Assembly (NCBI GenBank): GCA_036704825.1
Contig: JAUBSN010000037.1
Location: forward strand, 12,434 to 76,433
Direction: 5' to 3'
Length of the DNA stretch: 64,000 nucleotides
From: Microcoleus sp036704825
GTDB taxonomy: Bacteria; Cyanobacteriota; Cyanobacteriia; Cyanobacteriales; Microcoleaceae
Shown: piece by piece, positions 6,990 through 16,014 of the stretch
Position numbering within the stretch: the first letter of the stretch is position 1
Layout: each line of letters starts with the position of its first letter
Notes under the pieces: generated by a model
Told to the model about the DNA's origin: nothing
Database searches by the model: none
What the model saw: only the letters and a program-made list of their open reading frames with translations
Translations under genes and position numbers: made by a program

Positions 6990-9863
6990 TTATTTACCGA
7001 CAAGTGCTACAGCACCGCTTTGCAAAACAGGAATTTCAATGCGGAACTCTGCTCCTTGGTGGGGTTGAGAGAAGCACTCGATAGAGCCACCGTGCTTATC
7101 AACTACAATTTGATAGCTGATGGATAGCCCTAATCCAGTTCCTTTACCAATTGGTTGGGTGGTGAAGAAGGGATTGAACACCTGTTGTCTAACAGTTTCC
7201 GTCATCCCCGGTCCATTGTCTTGAATTTGAATCACCGCGTTTTTACAATGACCGGGCCCAGTTTCGTTTGTGACTAGCTTAGTCCGAATAGTGATGCAAC
7301 TGGGATTTTTTTGGATGTCTTTTGGAGAACGCTGATTGTCGTAGTTTTCTAAAGCATCGATCGCATTTGCCAGAATATTCATAAAGACTTGGTTTAACTG
7401 TCCGGCATAGCACTCTACCAGCGGTAAGTCGCCGTACTCTTTAACAATTTCAATAGCAGGATGATCCGGTTTTGCCTTCAGTCGATTTTGCAAAATCATC
7501 AATGTGCTGTCAATTCCCTCGTGGATATCAACTGGCTTCATGTCTGCCTCATCCAGCCGCGAGAAGTTTCTTAGAGACAGGACAATTTGACGAATGCGAT
7601 CGGCTCCTACCTTCATTGAAGTCAGCATTTTGGGCAAATCTTCACTAATGTAGTCGAGATCGAACTCTTCAATTTTTTCCTGAATTAGGGTATTAGTTGG
7701 ATAGGTTTGCTGGTAAAGCTGAATCAACTGCAGTAAATTTTGCGTGTAGTCGGCAGTATGGGTCAGGTTGCCATAGATAAAGTTGACTGGATTGTTAATT
7801 TCGTGAGCAACACCAGCCACCAGTTGCCCCAAACCTGACATTTTCTCTGCCTGAATAAGCTGTGCCTGAGTTTGCTGTAAGGTTTTGAGTGCAACCTCAG
7901 CTTCCTCTTTTGCTTGCCTTAATGCAGCTTCGGCTTGCTTGCGCTCAGTAATATCCAGTGCCAAGGATGCAACTCCAATAATATTTCCACCATCCCCTAC
8001 TAAAGGCGTATTGAACCATTCGCAAATAATGATTTTGCCGTTTTTTGTAAAATTTTCGTTGACGCTGTAGATTCCTTGGGTCTGAATCAACAACTTGTTC
8101 ATAATTCGATCGACGACTTTTCTGGCAGACGCAGGCACAATTAATTCTGCCGCATGGTGTCCGATCGCCTCTTGAGCCGTGTAACCAAAAATCTGCTCTG
8201 CCGCTGGATTCCAGGCAGTGACTTGAAAGTTTAAATCCCATTCCACCACTGCCAGTGCAGTTTGGCGAAATAGACAAGATAGCCGCTGTTCCGATGCTTT
8301 GAGTTCCTCTTCTGCCTGTTTCCGTTGAGTAATATCAATGCCTGTTTTGATGATGTACTCAATTTCACCTCGATTATCGACTAAAGCAGTATCTGACCAG
8401 GCAATGAGCCTGAGTTGTCCATCTTTGCTCACCCAACTGCCTTCATACTGCTGGGGAAAATTACCAGATTGTAAAGACTCAAAAGCAGTTTTGGCAAGTC
8501 CTGCTAAGTCTGAGTTCGGGAACAAGTCCCAAATGTAGCGCCCCTTCACTTCACTAAACGAGTAATCAGTCGTTTGTTCGCAAGCTCGATTAAAGCGAAC
8601 GATTTGTCCCTGCGGGTCGAGCACAACCACCAGAGCCCCTGCAATTTCAAGAATAGCTGAAACGAAATTGCGTTCCACTTCAACAGTTTTAATCAGTTCC
8701 TCTAACTGGCTTGCCATATTGTTAAAGGCGAGCGCCAATGTCCCCAATTCGTTTTGGCTGTGGATGTTGACCCGCGTATCTAATTGCCCCGCACTGAGTT
8801 CAGTAGCAGCAGCGGTTAAGCACTGTAGCGGCACCACAATTTGCCGAATAAATAGAAAGCCAATGCCAACAGCGACGATCGTCACCACCGCCAATGAGCC
8901 TCTCATAATTGAGAGCATTTGGGAAACGGGAGCATACGCCTCAGCGGTTGGCAGTTCTACAACCACATTCCAATTCACGCTCCGAATTAAGGTACTGGCT
9001 CCCATTACTTCTACCTGTTTTAGACCCGGATAAACGTTAAGGTGCTTAGTCTCTTCGGATGCTTTCAAGAATTGAAAGAAGGGGCGCTCAGAAATATCTT
9101 GAAGTTGAAAGGTTTCTGCCTTACTACCCTTTTGAGCAATCAGAAAATTACGCTCATCGACTACATAAACATAACCCGTCTTGCCGACCTCTGTTTGGGA
9201 AACAACAAACCAGAGAAAGTTGAGATTTACCTGCGCTAATAGCACCCCATCCACCTCATCTCGCTCATTCCGAATCGGAACCGCCAGAATGGTTGTTAGT
9301 TGGTGGGTTTGAGGATTAATTTCTACAGGACTGACATAATCTTCCTGTTGTTTGAAGGCACGAACAAACAGTGGCGAATTGGCTAGATTGTCTAACTTGA
9401 GCGGTTGGTAGGGTGAAACTGACGCGATAACTTGTCCCTTCCGGTTCAAAATGGCAACGGCTTCATAAGCATCATTATGACGAGTCAACCCTTCCAACAG
9501 GCTCTGCTGCACTTGAGGTTGAAAGTTGGTGAGTCCTTTGACCCTAGCTAAATAGCTCAGTTTTCGTTTGAAGTCATCTAGATAATTATCAATCTGCCCT
9601 GCTGCTTTCTGACTCCGTTCTTCTTGGAGCGATCGCGATTGCTGGATCTGCGCCTGAAAGCTGAGGTAGATCAGCAAGCCACCAGTGGGCAGCAAGCTCA
9701 GGAGAACCAAAAATATCAAACCGTAGCGGAGCTGATTTGCAATAGATAAGAAGCGTTGCCAGGAATGAGAACATGAGCTTGTGGCAATCGGCAGAACGCG
9801 ATCGCTGCGTTGATTTTTCATCGGACTATCGATCGATATTGGTAAATCAATTAATGCGCGCAC
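6990..9863 (-). CDS. Membrane sensor histidine kinase (Cache-HAMP-PAS-PAS-HATPase)
   Basis: 957 residues. Order: cytoplasmic N-tail, membrane helix about 48-68, extracellular double-Cache sensor about 70-315, second membrane helix about 318-341, HAMP 342-393, two PAS domains about 400-640, a coiled coil, then the kinase core. The H-box VAHEINNPVNFI places the phosphorylated His near residue 687; N-box (NILANAIDAL), G1 (DNGPGMT) and G2 (GKGTGLGL) are intact. Its start codon overlaps by one base the stop of the upstream gene for a BMP-type binding lipoprotein, so the two are translationally coupled, and the lipoprotein probably delivers the ligand to the Cache domain. An internal Met at residue 15 is an alternative start. 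No response regulator is adjacent. Confidence 0.93.
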   Translation of the reverse strand: MRALIDLPISIDSPMKNQRSDRVLPIATSSCSHSWQRFLSIANQLRYGLIFLVLLSLLPTGGLLIYLSFQAQIQQSRSLQEERSQKAAGQIDNYLDDFKRKLSYLARVKGLTNFQPQVQQSLLEGLTRHNDAYEAVAILNRKGQVIASVSPYQPLKLDNLANSPLFVRAFKQQEDYVSPVEINPQTHQLTTILAVPIRNERDEVDGVLLAQVNLNFLWFVVSQTEVGKTGYVYVVDERNFLIAQKGSKAETFQLQDISERPFFQFLKASEETKHLNVYPGLKQVEVMGASTLIRSVNWNVVVELPTAEAYAPVSQMLSIMRGSLAVVTIVAVGIGFLFIRQIVVPLQCLTAAATELSAGQLDTRVNIHSQNELGTLALAFNNMASQLEELIKTVEVERNFVSAILEIAGALVVVLDPQGQIVRFNRACEQTTDYSFSEVKGRYIWDLFPNSDLAGLAKTAFESLQSGNFPQQYEGSWVSKDGQLRLIAWSDTALVDNRGEIEYIIKTGIDITQRKQAEEELKASEQRLSCLFRQTALAVVEWDLNFQVTAWNPAAEQIFGYTAQEAIGHHAAELIVPASARKVVDRIMNKLLIQTQGIYSVNENFTKNGKIIICEWFNTPLVGDGGNIIGVASLALDITERKQAEAALRQAKEEAEVALKTLQQTQAQLIQAEKMSGLGQLVAGVAHEINNPVNFIYGNLTHTADYTQNLLQLIQLYQQTYPTNTLIQEKIEEFDLDYISEDLPKMLTSMKVGADRIRQIVLSLRNFSRLDEADMKPVDIHEGIDSTLMILQNRLKAKPDHPAIEIVKEYGDLPLVECYAGQLNQVFMNILANAIDALENYDNQRSPKDIQKNPSCITIRTKLVTNETGPGHCKNAVIQIQDNGPGMTETVRQQVFNPFFTTQPIGKGTGLGLSISYQIVVDKHGGSIECFSQPHQGAEFRIEIPVLQSGAVALVGK

Positions 9864-10864
9864 TAAGGAGAAACATCAATTTTGCCAGTCGTCACAGCAT
9901 CTCGGACGGTCTTGAAAGTTTCCTCTTCCTGAGACGTGAGAGTGCCGCGGAAAGGAGCAAAGTCATAGATCTTTTCCTTGAGCCCAAACTTGTAAAGTTT
10001 TCCTTCCCAGCGACCTTGCTGGGTTAACACTGCCACATTTAGCACCAGATTGGGAATGTCCTGCAGAACGCTAGTTAGGACTTTGCCGGGAGCCAGTTCG
10101 TACTGATCCTTGGCCCAACCAATCGCAAAGACTCCTGGCTTTTGCGTAACGGCTTTTAGCGCGGCTAATCCTGGCTCATCCGCGTTGATTGTCAAAACAT
10201 CTACTCCAGAGGCAACCATATCCGTTGCGACTTTGATGGCTTGGTCTGTATCAATCCAACTGTTGAGAAAAGCAGTCGAGGCTTGAACAGAGGGATTCGT
10301 TGCCTTCACTCCGCGCCTGAACAAGGCTTCTTCTTCTTTGTAAACCGGATAAGATGCACCCACAATATAGCCAACTTTATTGCTTTTGGTCTTCATGGCA
10401 GCCAAAGCGCCTGTGAGGTACCCCACCTCACCCGATCGAAAGGCAACAGCCCCCAAATTTTTGTTATTCCCTGGATACGTTGTAACCAAGGCAAATTTCG
10501 TGCGCGGAAACTCTCGAGCGACCTTTTCGGCAGCTTTGATATAGCCACCACTGGCTGCAATTACCAGGTCATAGCCTGACTGGGCATATTGGCGAAGGGC
10601 AGCTTCACTATCTTCACCGTCAAGGCCAGTAAAGTCTACCTGAGCATTAAATTTATCTTTGATTAGGTTTAACCCTTCAAAGCAGGCTTGAGACCAACTG
10701 TTGTTGTCTTTGGACCCTGTGACGACCAACCCCACTCTAAAGCTGCTAGAGGTACTTGGTTCAGGGGAAGAGTTTACGTTCGGAGTCTCTTGACTGCAAC
10801 TGATCGCAAAAATCAGAGCTAGAGCCGCCAGAGTAATTTGTTTCAAGAGAGATTGAATTCGCAT
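9863..10864 (-). CDS. BMP-family substrate-binding lipoprotein (PnrA/Med-like)
   Basis: 333 residues from the ATG at 10864; the frame also opens at a TTG six codons earlier. Residues 1-23 form a lipoprotein signal ending at the lipobox AISC, so the protein is membrane-anchored outside the inner membrane. The mature part carries BMP family motifs: VGLVVTGSKDNNSWSQACFEG, FALVTTYPGN, NLGAVAFRSGEVGYLTGALAAM and VLTINADEPGL. BMP proteins bind purine nucleosides or other small ligands for ABC import. Here there is no permease or ATPase nearby; instead the stop overlaps the start of a Cache-domain histidine kinase. I infer a sensory rather than a transport role. The ligand is unknown. Confidence 0.9.
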   Translation of the reverse strand: MRIQSLLKQITLAALALIFAISCSQETPNVNSSPEPSTSSSFRVGLVVTGSKDNNSWSQACFEGLNLIKDKFNAQVDFTGLDGEDSEAALRQYAQSGYDLVIAASGGYIKAAEKVAREFPRTKFALVTTYPGNNKNLGAVAFRSGEVGYLTGALAAMKTKSNKVGYIVGASYPVYKEEEALFRRGVKATNPSVQASTAFLNSWIDTDQAIKVATDMVASGVDVLTINADEPGLAALKAVTQKPGVFAIGWAKDQYELAPGKVLTSVLQDIPNLVLNVAVLTQQGRWEGKLYKFGLKEKIYDFAPFRGTLTSQEEETFKTVRDAVTTGKIDVSP

Positions 10865-11016
10865 AATAGCTTTTCGCAGCAATATTACTTTTTATACCCG
10901 ATAAATTTGTTGAACGGTATCTCAACAATTTTCACAAGTCTTACTCTCGCTCGCATTTAATGACTCTGACAGATTCAGCGTCACACTCATTTAAGCTTAA
11001 AAAATCTTAAAAACAA

Positions 11017-11045
11017 GTAAGGACACGGCACTGCCGTGTCCTTAC
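11017..11045 (-). terminator. Probable intrinsic terminator of glnN
   Basis: A perfect 14-bp inverted repeat (GTAAGGACACGGCA, its complement, one-base centre) lies 32 bp after the glnN stop. On the minus strand it is followed by a T-rich run (TTGTTTTTAAGATTTTTT). The same GACACGGCACTGCCGTGTC palindrome type recurs in other gaps of the window, so a repeat element may have been recruited as terminator. Confidence 0.75.
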
Positions 11046-11076
11046 AAATTTAACCTGCAAGTAACCGAATTTGCGA

Positions 11077-13251
11077 TTACTTAACAAACAGCATTTCTTG
11101 ATAAGTAGGCAGCGGCCACAAATCATCAGCAACTTCACCCTCCAGAGCATCCGCATACTTGCGAACCTCATCCATCAAAGGACGAATTGTTTGCGAAGCA
11201 TACTGCATGTGGTCTTCGGTCGAAGCAAAATCGTGCTTGCTCAAAGCATCACTCAACTTGCTCGCAGTATCCATCATGGACTTAACCAGCACCGCTACTT
11301 TTTCGGCACTTTCTTTTTCCAGTTCAATCCCAATCTCTTTCAACTTAGAAATCGTGCCGGAAAGTTCAGCTAAATACCTCACCGCAGCGGGGTAAATAAT
11401 GGTTTTTGCCATGCTTATTACCAGTTTTGCTTCGACTTCAATTGCCAGCAAATACTGCTCTGCATAAACATCGTAACGGCTTTCCAATTCAACGGGAGTC
11501 AGAACGCCTGTCTTTTCAAACAAGTCTTCAATGTATCCTTCCTTCAACACGGGCAAAGCATCGGCCGTAGTCCGCAAGTTAGCTAGACCCCGTTCCTCAA
11601 CGGCCATTTTGTGCCATTCTTCCGAATAGCCGTCGCCACCAAATACAACCGCACCGTGCTCGTCCATCACTTCTTTGAGAAGTGTTTGGATGGCAGCATT
11701 CAGTTCTGTTCCGTTAGCCAAATCGCTTTCTAATTTGTTAGCAATCCAGTCCAAAGAATCTGCAAGAATTGTATTCATCGCCACCAGCGGCCCGGAAACA
11801 GACTGACCGGAACCTACTGCACGGAATTCAAAGCGGTTGCCAGTAAAGGCAAAGGGCGAAGTCCGGTTTCTGTCTCCAGCATCTTTCATGAAAGTAGGCA
11901 GTGTTTCTACACCTAAGTTCATAATCCCCCGACCTTTAGAGTCCTTAACTTCTCCCTGGCTAATTTGCGCGAAGATATCTTCTAATTGCGAACCCAAATA
12001 GACAGAAATAATTGCTGGCGGAGCCTCATTTGCACCCAATCGGTGGTCGTTGCTGGCAGTAGCAACTACCGCGCGCAATAGCGGGCCGTATTTGTGAACT
12101 CCCCGAATCACAGCGCCGCAGAAAACTAGAAATTGTATGTTCGAGTGCGGTGTATCGCCTGGGTCTAATAAGTTTCCTTGGGTGGCATTGCCGACCGACC
12201 AGTTGACGTGTTTGCCGGAACCGTTAATGCCGGCGAAAGGCTTCTCGTGCAGCAAACACATAAAACCGTGTTTCTTCGCAGTGTTGCGGAGAATTGTCAT
12301 GGTTAATTGTTGGTGGTCGCTGGCGACGTTGGCAGCTTCAAAAACTGGTGCAATTTCAAACTGACCGGGAGCTACTTCGTTGTGCCGGGTTTTGGCAGGA
12401 ATTCCCAGCCGGTACATTCTTTCTTCTACTTCCTGCATGAAGACTTGAACGCGCTCTGGAATCGCCCCAAAATAGTGGTCGTCAAATTGCTGACCTTTCG
12501 CAGGAGCTTTGCCAAACAAGGTGCGACCTGCTAATAGTAAATCGGGGCGGTTGTTGCTGAAATTGGCATCTACCAGGAAGTATTCTTGTTCGGAACCGCA
12601 ACTGGAATTTACCGGAGCAATTTCGGTATTTCCTAATAGCTTTAACACTCGGGTGGCTGCTTTGTTCATGGCGGCAATCGAACGCAAAAGCGGCGTTTTC
12701 TTGTCTAAGGCTTCACCTGTCCAGGAGATGAAAACAGTGGGAATGCACAATGTCATGCCGTTGTCGGTTTCCATGACATAAGCAGGGCTGGTGACATCCC
12801 AGGCTGTATATCCGCGAGCGGCCGCAGTCGAACGGATGCCGCCGTTGGGGAATGAGGACCCATCGGGTTCGCCTTGTACGAGAACTTTGCCTGCAAATTC
12901 TGAGATGACGGACCCGTCGCCTTGCACTGAGATGAAACCGTCGTGTTTTTCGGCGGTGCTGTTGGTTAGCGGGTAAAATACGTGGGCGTAGTAGAGGGCT
13001 CCTTTGGAAATAGCCCAATCTTTCATGGCTACTGCAACTACATCAGCGACTGACTCGTCGAGTTTTTTGCCGGTTTGAACGGTGTTTTTTACTGATTTGA
13101 AAATGCTTTTGGGCAGACTTTCTTGCATCTTGCTCAGACTAAAAACGTCTGTTGCCCACATATCTTCTAGCCGCTTGGGAGGCCGGGCAGGCATCTGTTT
13201 GCGGTTGACGATTTGAGAAATTGCTTGAACGCGCGATTCGTTTCCACTCAT
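11077..13251 (-). CDS. glnN: Glutamine synthetase type III
   Basis: 724 residues, the size of GSIII and far larger than GSI (about 470). It makes glutamine from glutamate, ammonia and ATP in the cytoplasm as a dodecamer. GSIII signatures: VNSSCGSEQEYFLVD near the metal-binding glutamates, KTRHNEVAPGQFEIAPVFE, NGSGKHVNWSVG, the LGANEAPPAIISVYLG segment and FGGDGYSEEWHKMAVEERGL. In cyanobacteria glnN is typically induced under nitrogen starvation by NtcA; an ideal NtcA-activated promoter is present upstream in the right orientation (separate entry). A terminator-like hairpin follows. Very confident. Confidence 0.97.
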   Translation of the reverse strand: MSGNESRVQAISQIVNRKQMPARPPKRLEDMWATDVFSLSKMQESLPKSIFKSVKNTVQTGKKLDESVADVVAVAMKDWAISKGALYYAHVFYPLTNSTAEKHDGFISVQGDGSVISEFAGKVLVQGEPDGSSFPNGGIRSTAAARGYTAWDVTSPAYVMETDNGMTLCIPTVFISWTGEALDKKTPLLRSIAAMNKAATRVLKLLGNTEIAPVNSSCGSEQEYFLVDANFSNNRPDLLLAGRTLFGKAPAKGQQFDDHYFGAIPERVQVFMQEVEERMYRLGIPAKTRHNEVAPGQFEIAPVFEAANVASDHQQLTMTILRNTAKKHGFMCLLHEKPFAGINGSGKHVNWSVGNATQGNLLDPGDTPHSNIQFLVFCGAVIRGVHKYGPLLRAVVATASNDHRLGANEAPPAIISVYLGSQLEDIFAQISQGEVKDSKGRGIMNLGVETLPTFMKDAGDRNRTSPFAFTGNRFEFRAVGSGQSVSGPLVAMNTILADSLDWIANKLESDLANGTELNAAIQTLLKEVMDEHGAVVFGGDGYSEEWHKMAVEERGLANLRTTADALPVLKEGYIEDLFEKTGVLTPVELESRYDVYAEQYLLAIEVEAKLVISMAKTIIYPAAVRYLAELSGTISKLKEIGIELEKESAEKVAVLVKSMMDTASKLSDALSKHDFASTEDHMQYASQTIRPLMDEVRKYADALEGEVADDLWPLPTYQEMLFVK

Positions 13252-13737
13252 GGTTATTTTTATTGGGGTTGCAGGACGAGTAGTTGAGAAAAAATAGATG
13301 TTAGCAAAAGTTTAACGATTGACGAATATTTGGGATTTACCCAAGATTTTTTGTCAAGGCTAACTTTTGGGAAGATGCCTTTTTTGGCAGGCTCTAAAAG
13401 ATTCGATGAGCGAGACGGAATCACTTCGCCATCCACCGGGCGTGACAATCCAGTGTGAGATGCGGTTGGATTTCGGTTATTAGCAGCAATAAAATAGATG
13501 ACAAGAGCCTGTACTAATTTGAGTAAAAATCATAGATGCCTGCGCTGCCACAGATTTAGTAGCTAATCTTCACTCTGGTCAGCTCAAAAATTTTGTGCGA
13601 ATCAATTCCGATGAATTCAGGTCAAAACTACTTATGGTTTTTAACGGTTCGACGATCGATAAATCGCAGTCCAGCAAACAACGCACTCGTTTAGGGGTTT
13701 TGGAGAATTATGGATAGTACACAATCTACACTTGGAG
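13252..13737 (-). other. Long 5' leader of glnN, no gene recognised
   Basis: Between the predicted transcription start and glnN lie about 480 nt. A 62-codon minus-strand frame at 13260-13448 shows no recognisable motif and I do not call it. I looked for the glutamine-riboswitch core on this strand and did not see it. The gap beyond the promoter (13780-14172) holds no gene I can support. Confidence 0.5.
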
Positions 13738-13779
13738 AGTTTAAACAATCATTAACTAAATAAATGTATCGTAAGCTAC
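13738..13779 (-). promoter_or_regulatory. NtcA-activated class II-type promoter for glnN
   Basis: A perfect TGTA-N8-TACA palindrome (GTA at 13766-13768, TAC at 13777-13779) is followed on the minus strand, after exactly 22 nt, by TAAACT (13738-13743), matching the TAN3T -10 box. GTAN8TAC - N20-24 - TAN3T is the known layout of NtcA-activated promoters. The reverse direction has no such -10. A start site near 13731 would give glnN a leader of about 480 nt. Confidence 0.82.
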
Positions 13780-14172
13780 ATAATCTTAGGTTTTTTTCCG
13801 AAGGGTCGATCGCACCGATCGCACACAACCGCAGGATTTCAGTGTAACAGGACGCGGGGCGCTGAAACTGGGGGCGATCGTACATTTACAGGACTTACGC
13901 AGGCACACTATATATAGTTTGGGAAAAAAGGGATCTCGCTTTTTCAAACTTTTGAGCAATCGTCATCAAATTAAAAATTTAACTTCTCACAAAATAACCG
14001 ACTCTCTTATACAACAAGCCACAGACGTATAGCTGGGTATTTAAATTCCTTTCAATGTGATGAAAAGACTTAAGCCAAATGTTATCCCTCTGTTAGAAAC
14101 TGCTGCGTAAATTTTTAGCAGGTAGCTGATACGTAAATGAACACGTAACAGCCGTGAGGTTCCCAAAGCTTT

Positions 14173-14436
14173 ATGTCCCCAGCTTCAAGACGCAACAAGA
14201 GACGCCAACTTCTGCAACTGTACGGAAACCGCTGCCACTGGTGCAACAAGTCGATGCAGAAATCAGAAAGAACCATCGAACACTTACTCCCGAAAAGCCG
14301 AGGCGGGTCTAACGCCCTCTCCAACCTGCGTTTAGCCTGCTTCAGTTGCAATAATTCGCGTGGAAATAGCCTCCTCCCTCCTCCCGGCAAGAATTTACGC
14401 ACACAAGGATCTCAACCGCATGAGAAAATAGCTTAG
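14173..14436 (+). CDS. Small HNH endonuclease
   Basis: 87 residues. A classic McrA-like HNH module: zinc ligands C21-x2-C24 (CHWC), the E36-H37 of TIEHLLPKSRGG, N51 in SNALSNLRLAC and the second zinc pair C56-x2-C59 followed by N60. The basic N-terminus (RRNKRRQ) would help DNA binding. It is a stand-alone nuclease rather than part of a visible restriction system. It sits 66 bp before the sigma-like/DUF1822/CHAT cassette on the same strand, so it might be cotranscribed, but nothing else ties it to that cassette. Confidence 0.88.
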   Translation: MSPASRRNKRRQLLQLYGNRCHWCNKSMQKSERTIEHLLPKSRGGSNALSNLRLACFSCNNSRGNSLLPPPGKNLRTQGSQPHEKIA

Positions 14437-14502
14437 GCTTTTCGCACGATCGCGAATTTTCATAGCTAATAAACAAACTAACTTGCTCCTCAAAAAAGTC
14501 GC

Positions 14503-15198
14503 ATGGATGACCTAGATGGACGGTTAAGCGCTCTAATTGCAGAGATCCGTCAAAATCCAGCTAAGAGTAGAAAAGGGCGAACAGCCATGAACAAGCTGTT
14601 ATTGCAAATTCAGCAACTACCAGGACTCAAAAAGTCATCTCATCTAAATTATCCTGCTGCCCTCAACCTTACTTTAGAATGGGTTAGTCGCGAGATTGCT
14701 AAATTTGAGCCGCGCCAATCTTCTGTTGCAAAAAGTTTGGTTAACTGGATTAACGGCTACCTGCGTTGGCGAATTCAAGATTTGTATTCTCCTGACAAAG
14801 ATGCTCCTCTTAGTTTAGATGATCTGCTCGCAGCAGATATTGGAGAAACAACTCGGCTCGAACTATTACCAGATTTTACGCTCAGCGGGTTGGATGGCAT
14901 GATTGAAAGCGATCAGAAAGAAACCACTCAGCGAATTGGTCTCGAACTAGAACTTTACATAGAGCAAGATCCAGAAGGCAAGCTAAAAAATAGCTACCCT
15001 CGCTCTTACCCTGAGTGTAACTGCCAATTCCTAAGCAAAAGAAGAGTGTTAAAAGAACCCCCGGACAAGTTTAAAGACTTAGCAAAAGAGTTAAACGTTA
15101 AGTACACAACTCTGAATTCTCACTGGGATAGAAAATGTGAACCTTCGTTGCAAGAAATAGCCCGCACTTTAGGATATAAACAGGAACCACAACCATGA
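14503..15198 (+). CDS. Sigma-70-like cyanobacterial regulator
   Basis: 231 residues. The segment LVNWINGYLRWRIQDLY resembles sigma-factor region 2, and the C-terminal KDLAKELNVKYTTLNSHWDRKC reads as a region-4-like helix-turn-helix. Region 3 is not obvious, as in ECF-type or degenerate sigma proteins. Its stop overlaps the start of the DUF1822 gene by 4 bp (ATGA), so the two are translationally coupled, and the TPR-CHAT gene follows. I infer that it controls, or is controlled by, the downstream CHAT protein. Whether it really binds RNA polymerase is open. Confidence 0.65.
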   Translation: MDDLDGRLSALIAEIRQNPAKSRKGRTAMNKLLLQIQQLPGLKKSSHLNYPAALNLTLEWVSREIAKFEPRQSSVAKSLVNWINGYLRWRIQDLYSPDKDAPLSLDDLLAADIGETTRLELLPDFTLSGLDGMIESDQKETTQRIGLELELYIEQDPEGKLKNSYPRSYPECNCQFLSKRRVLKEPPDKFKDLAKELNVKYTTLNSHWDRKCEPSLQEIARTLGYKQEPQP

Positions 15199-15956
15199 AC
15201 ATCGCAGAACTACCTCTGTTAACCGTACCGCTAGAGTTAAAAGCTCACGAATTGGCGCGACAGTTGGCAGCAGTTCAAAGTACAGTCCAAAAAGGAAAAC
15301 GAGTTTACTTGAATGCACTAGCAGTTTACGCGGTTCACAGCTATTTAAAATGGCTGCAAATTCAAACAGATTTGAATCATTCCGATAGTTTCAGTCCAGC
15401 AAAAACGGCGCTTGCTAATGTCGCTGACTTGATAATCCCAGGTATTGGCTCCTTAGAATGTCGCCCAGTTTTACCTGGTGAAACAACCATCTTCTTACCC
15501 GAAGAAGTAATAGAAAATCGGATTGGATATGTGGGAGTACAGTTTAGCGATCGCTTGGACTCCGTGCAGCTATTGGGATTTGCTCCCACCTTCGATAGCT
15601 CAAATCCACCGCAACAAATAGTAGTAGCAGAACTGATGCCCATTGACGCTTTAATTGAAAAGATTACTCGTTTAGAAGAAGCGATCGCCTTCTTAGAAAC
15701 TGACGATCCAGTGGCGGTACAGGTACGTTCTACGATCCAAACTCAATCCCTGAGCAATATTGTTGCCCAATTAGAGCGTATTTATCGAACTTGCGACGAG
15801 TACGAGTGGCGGTACGCAGGGAGAGAGATGTTAGCTGGGAGTACCGCAGGAGGGGAGTTTACTCGCGAAAATGCCGATAGCACCGACACTGATTTAGAAG
15901 ATTTAGCCGAAGCACTGCTGGAGAAGTTAGCAGAAATATGGAGGGATGCTGCGTAA
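15195..15956 (+). CDS. DUF1822 family protein
   Basis: 253 residues. The N-terminal half (PLLTVPLELKAHELARQLA, KGKRVYLNALAVYAVHSYLKW) and the middle (GYVGVQFSDRLDSVQLLGF) match the cyanobacterial DUF1822 family, which has no assigned activity. The remainder is acidic and helical (EDLAEALLEKLAEIW at the end). DUF1822 genes commonly sit beside sigma-like and CHAT genes, as here: 4-bp overlap upstream and 58 bp to the TPR-CHAT gene. A bridging role between the sigma-like protein and the CHAT protease is a plausible inference, not shown. Confidence 0.8.
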   Translation: MNIAELPLLTVPLELKAHELARQLAAVQSTVQKGKRVYLNALAVYAVHSYLKWLQIQTDLNHSDSFSPAKTALANVADLIIPGIGSLECRPVLPGETTIFLPEEVIENRIGYVGVQFSDRLDSVQLLGFAPTFDSSNPPQQIVVAELMPIDALIEKITRLEEAIAFLETDDPVAVQVRSTIQTQSLSNIVAQLERIYRTCDEYEWRYAGREMLAGSTAGGEFTRENADSTDTDLEDLAEALLEKLAEIWRDAA

Positions 15957-16014
15957 TTTTGGAGCGGATGGCTGATGTATATATGTAGTCTCCCGTTCGT
16001 AACCTGTAAAGAAT

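Noticed and set aside
13260..13448. 62-codon minus frame upstream of glnN
   Set aside because: No motif or ribosome site; it lies in the predicted leader.
13252..13731. Glutamine riboswitch in the glnN leader
   Set aside because: I looked for the known core sequences on this strand and did not find them.
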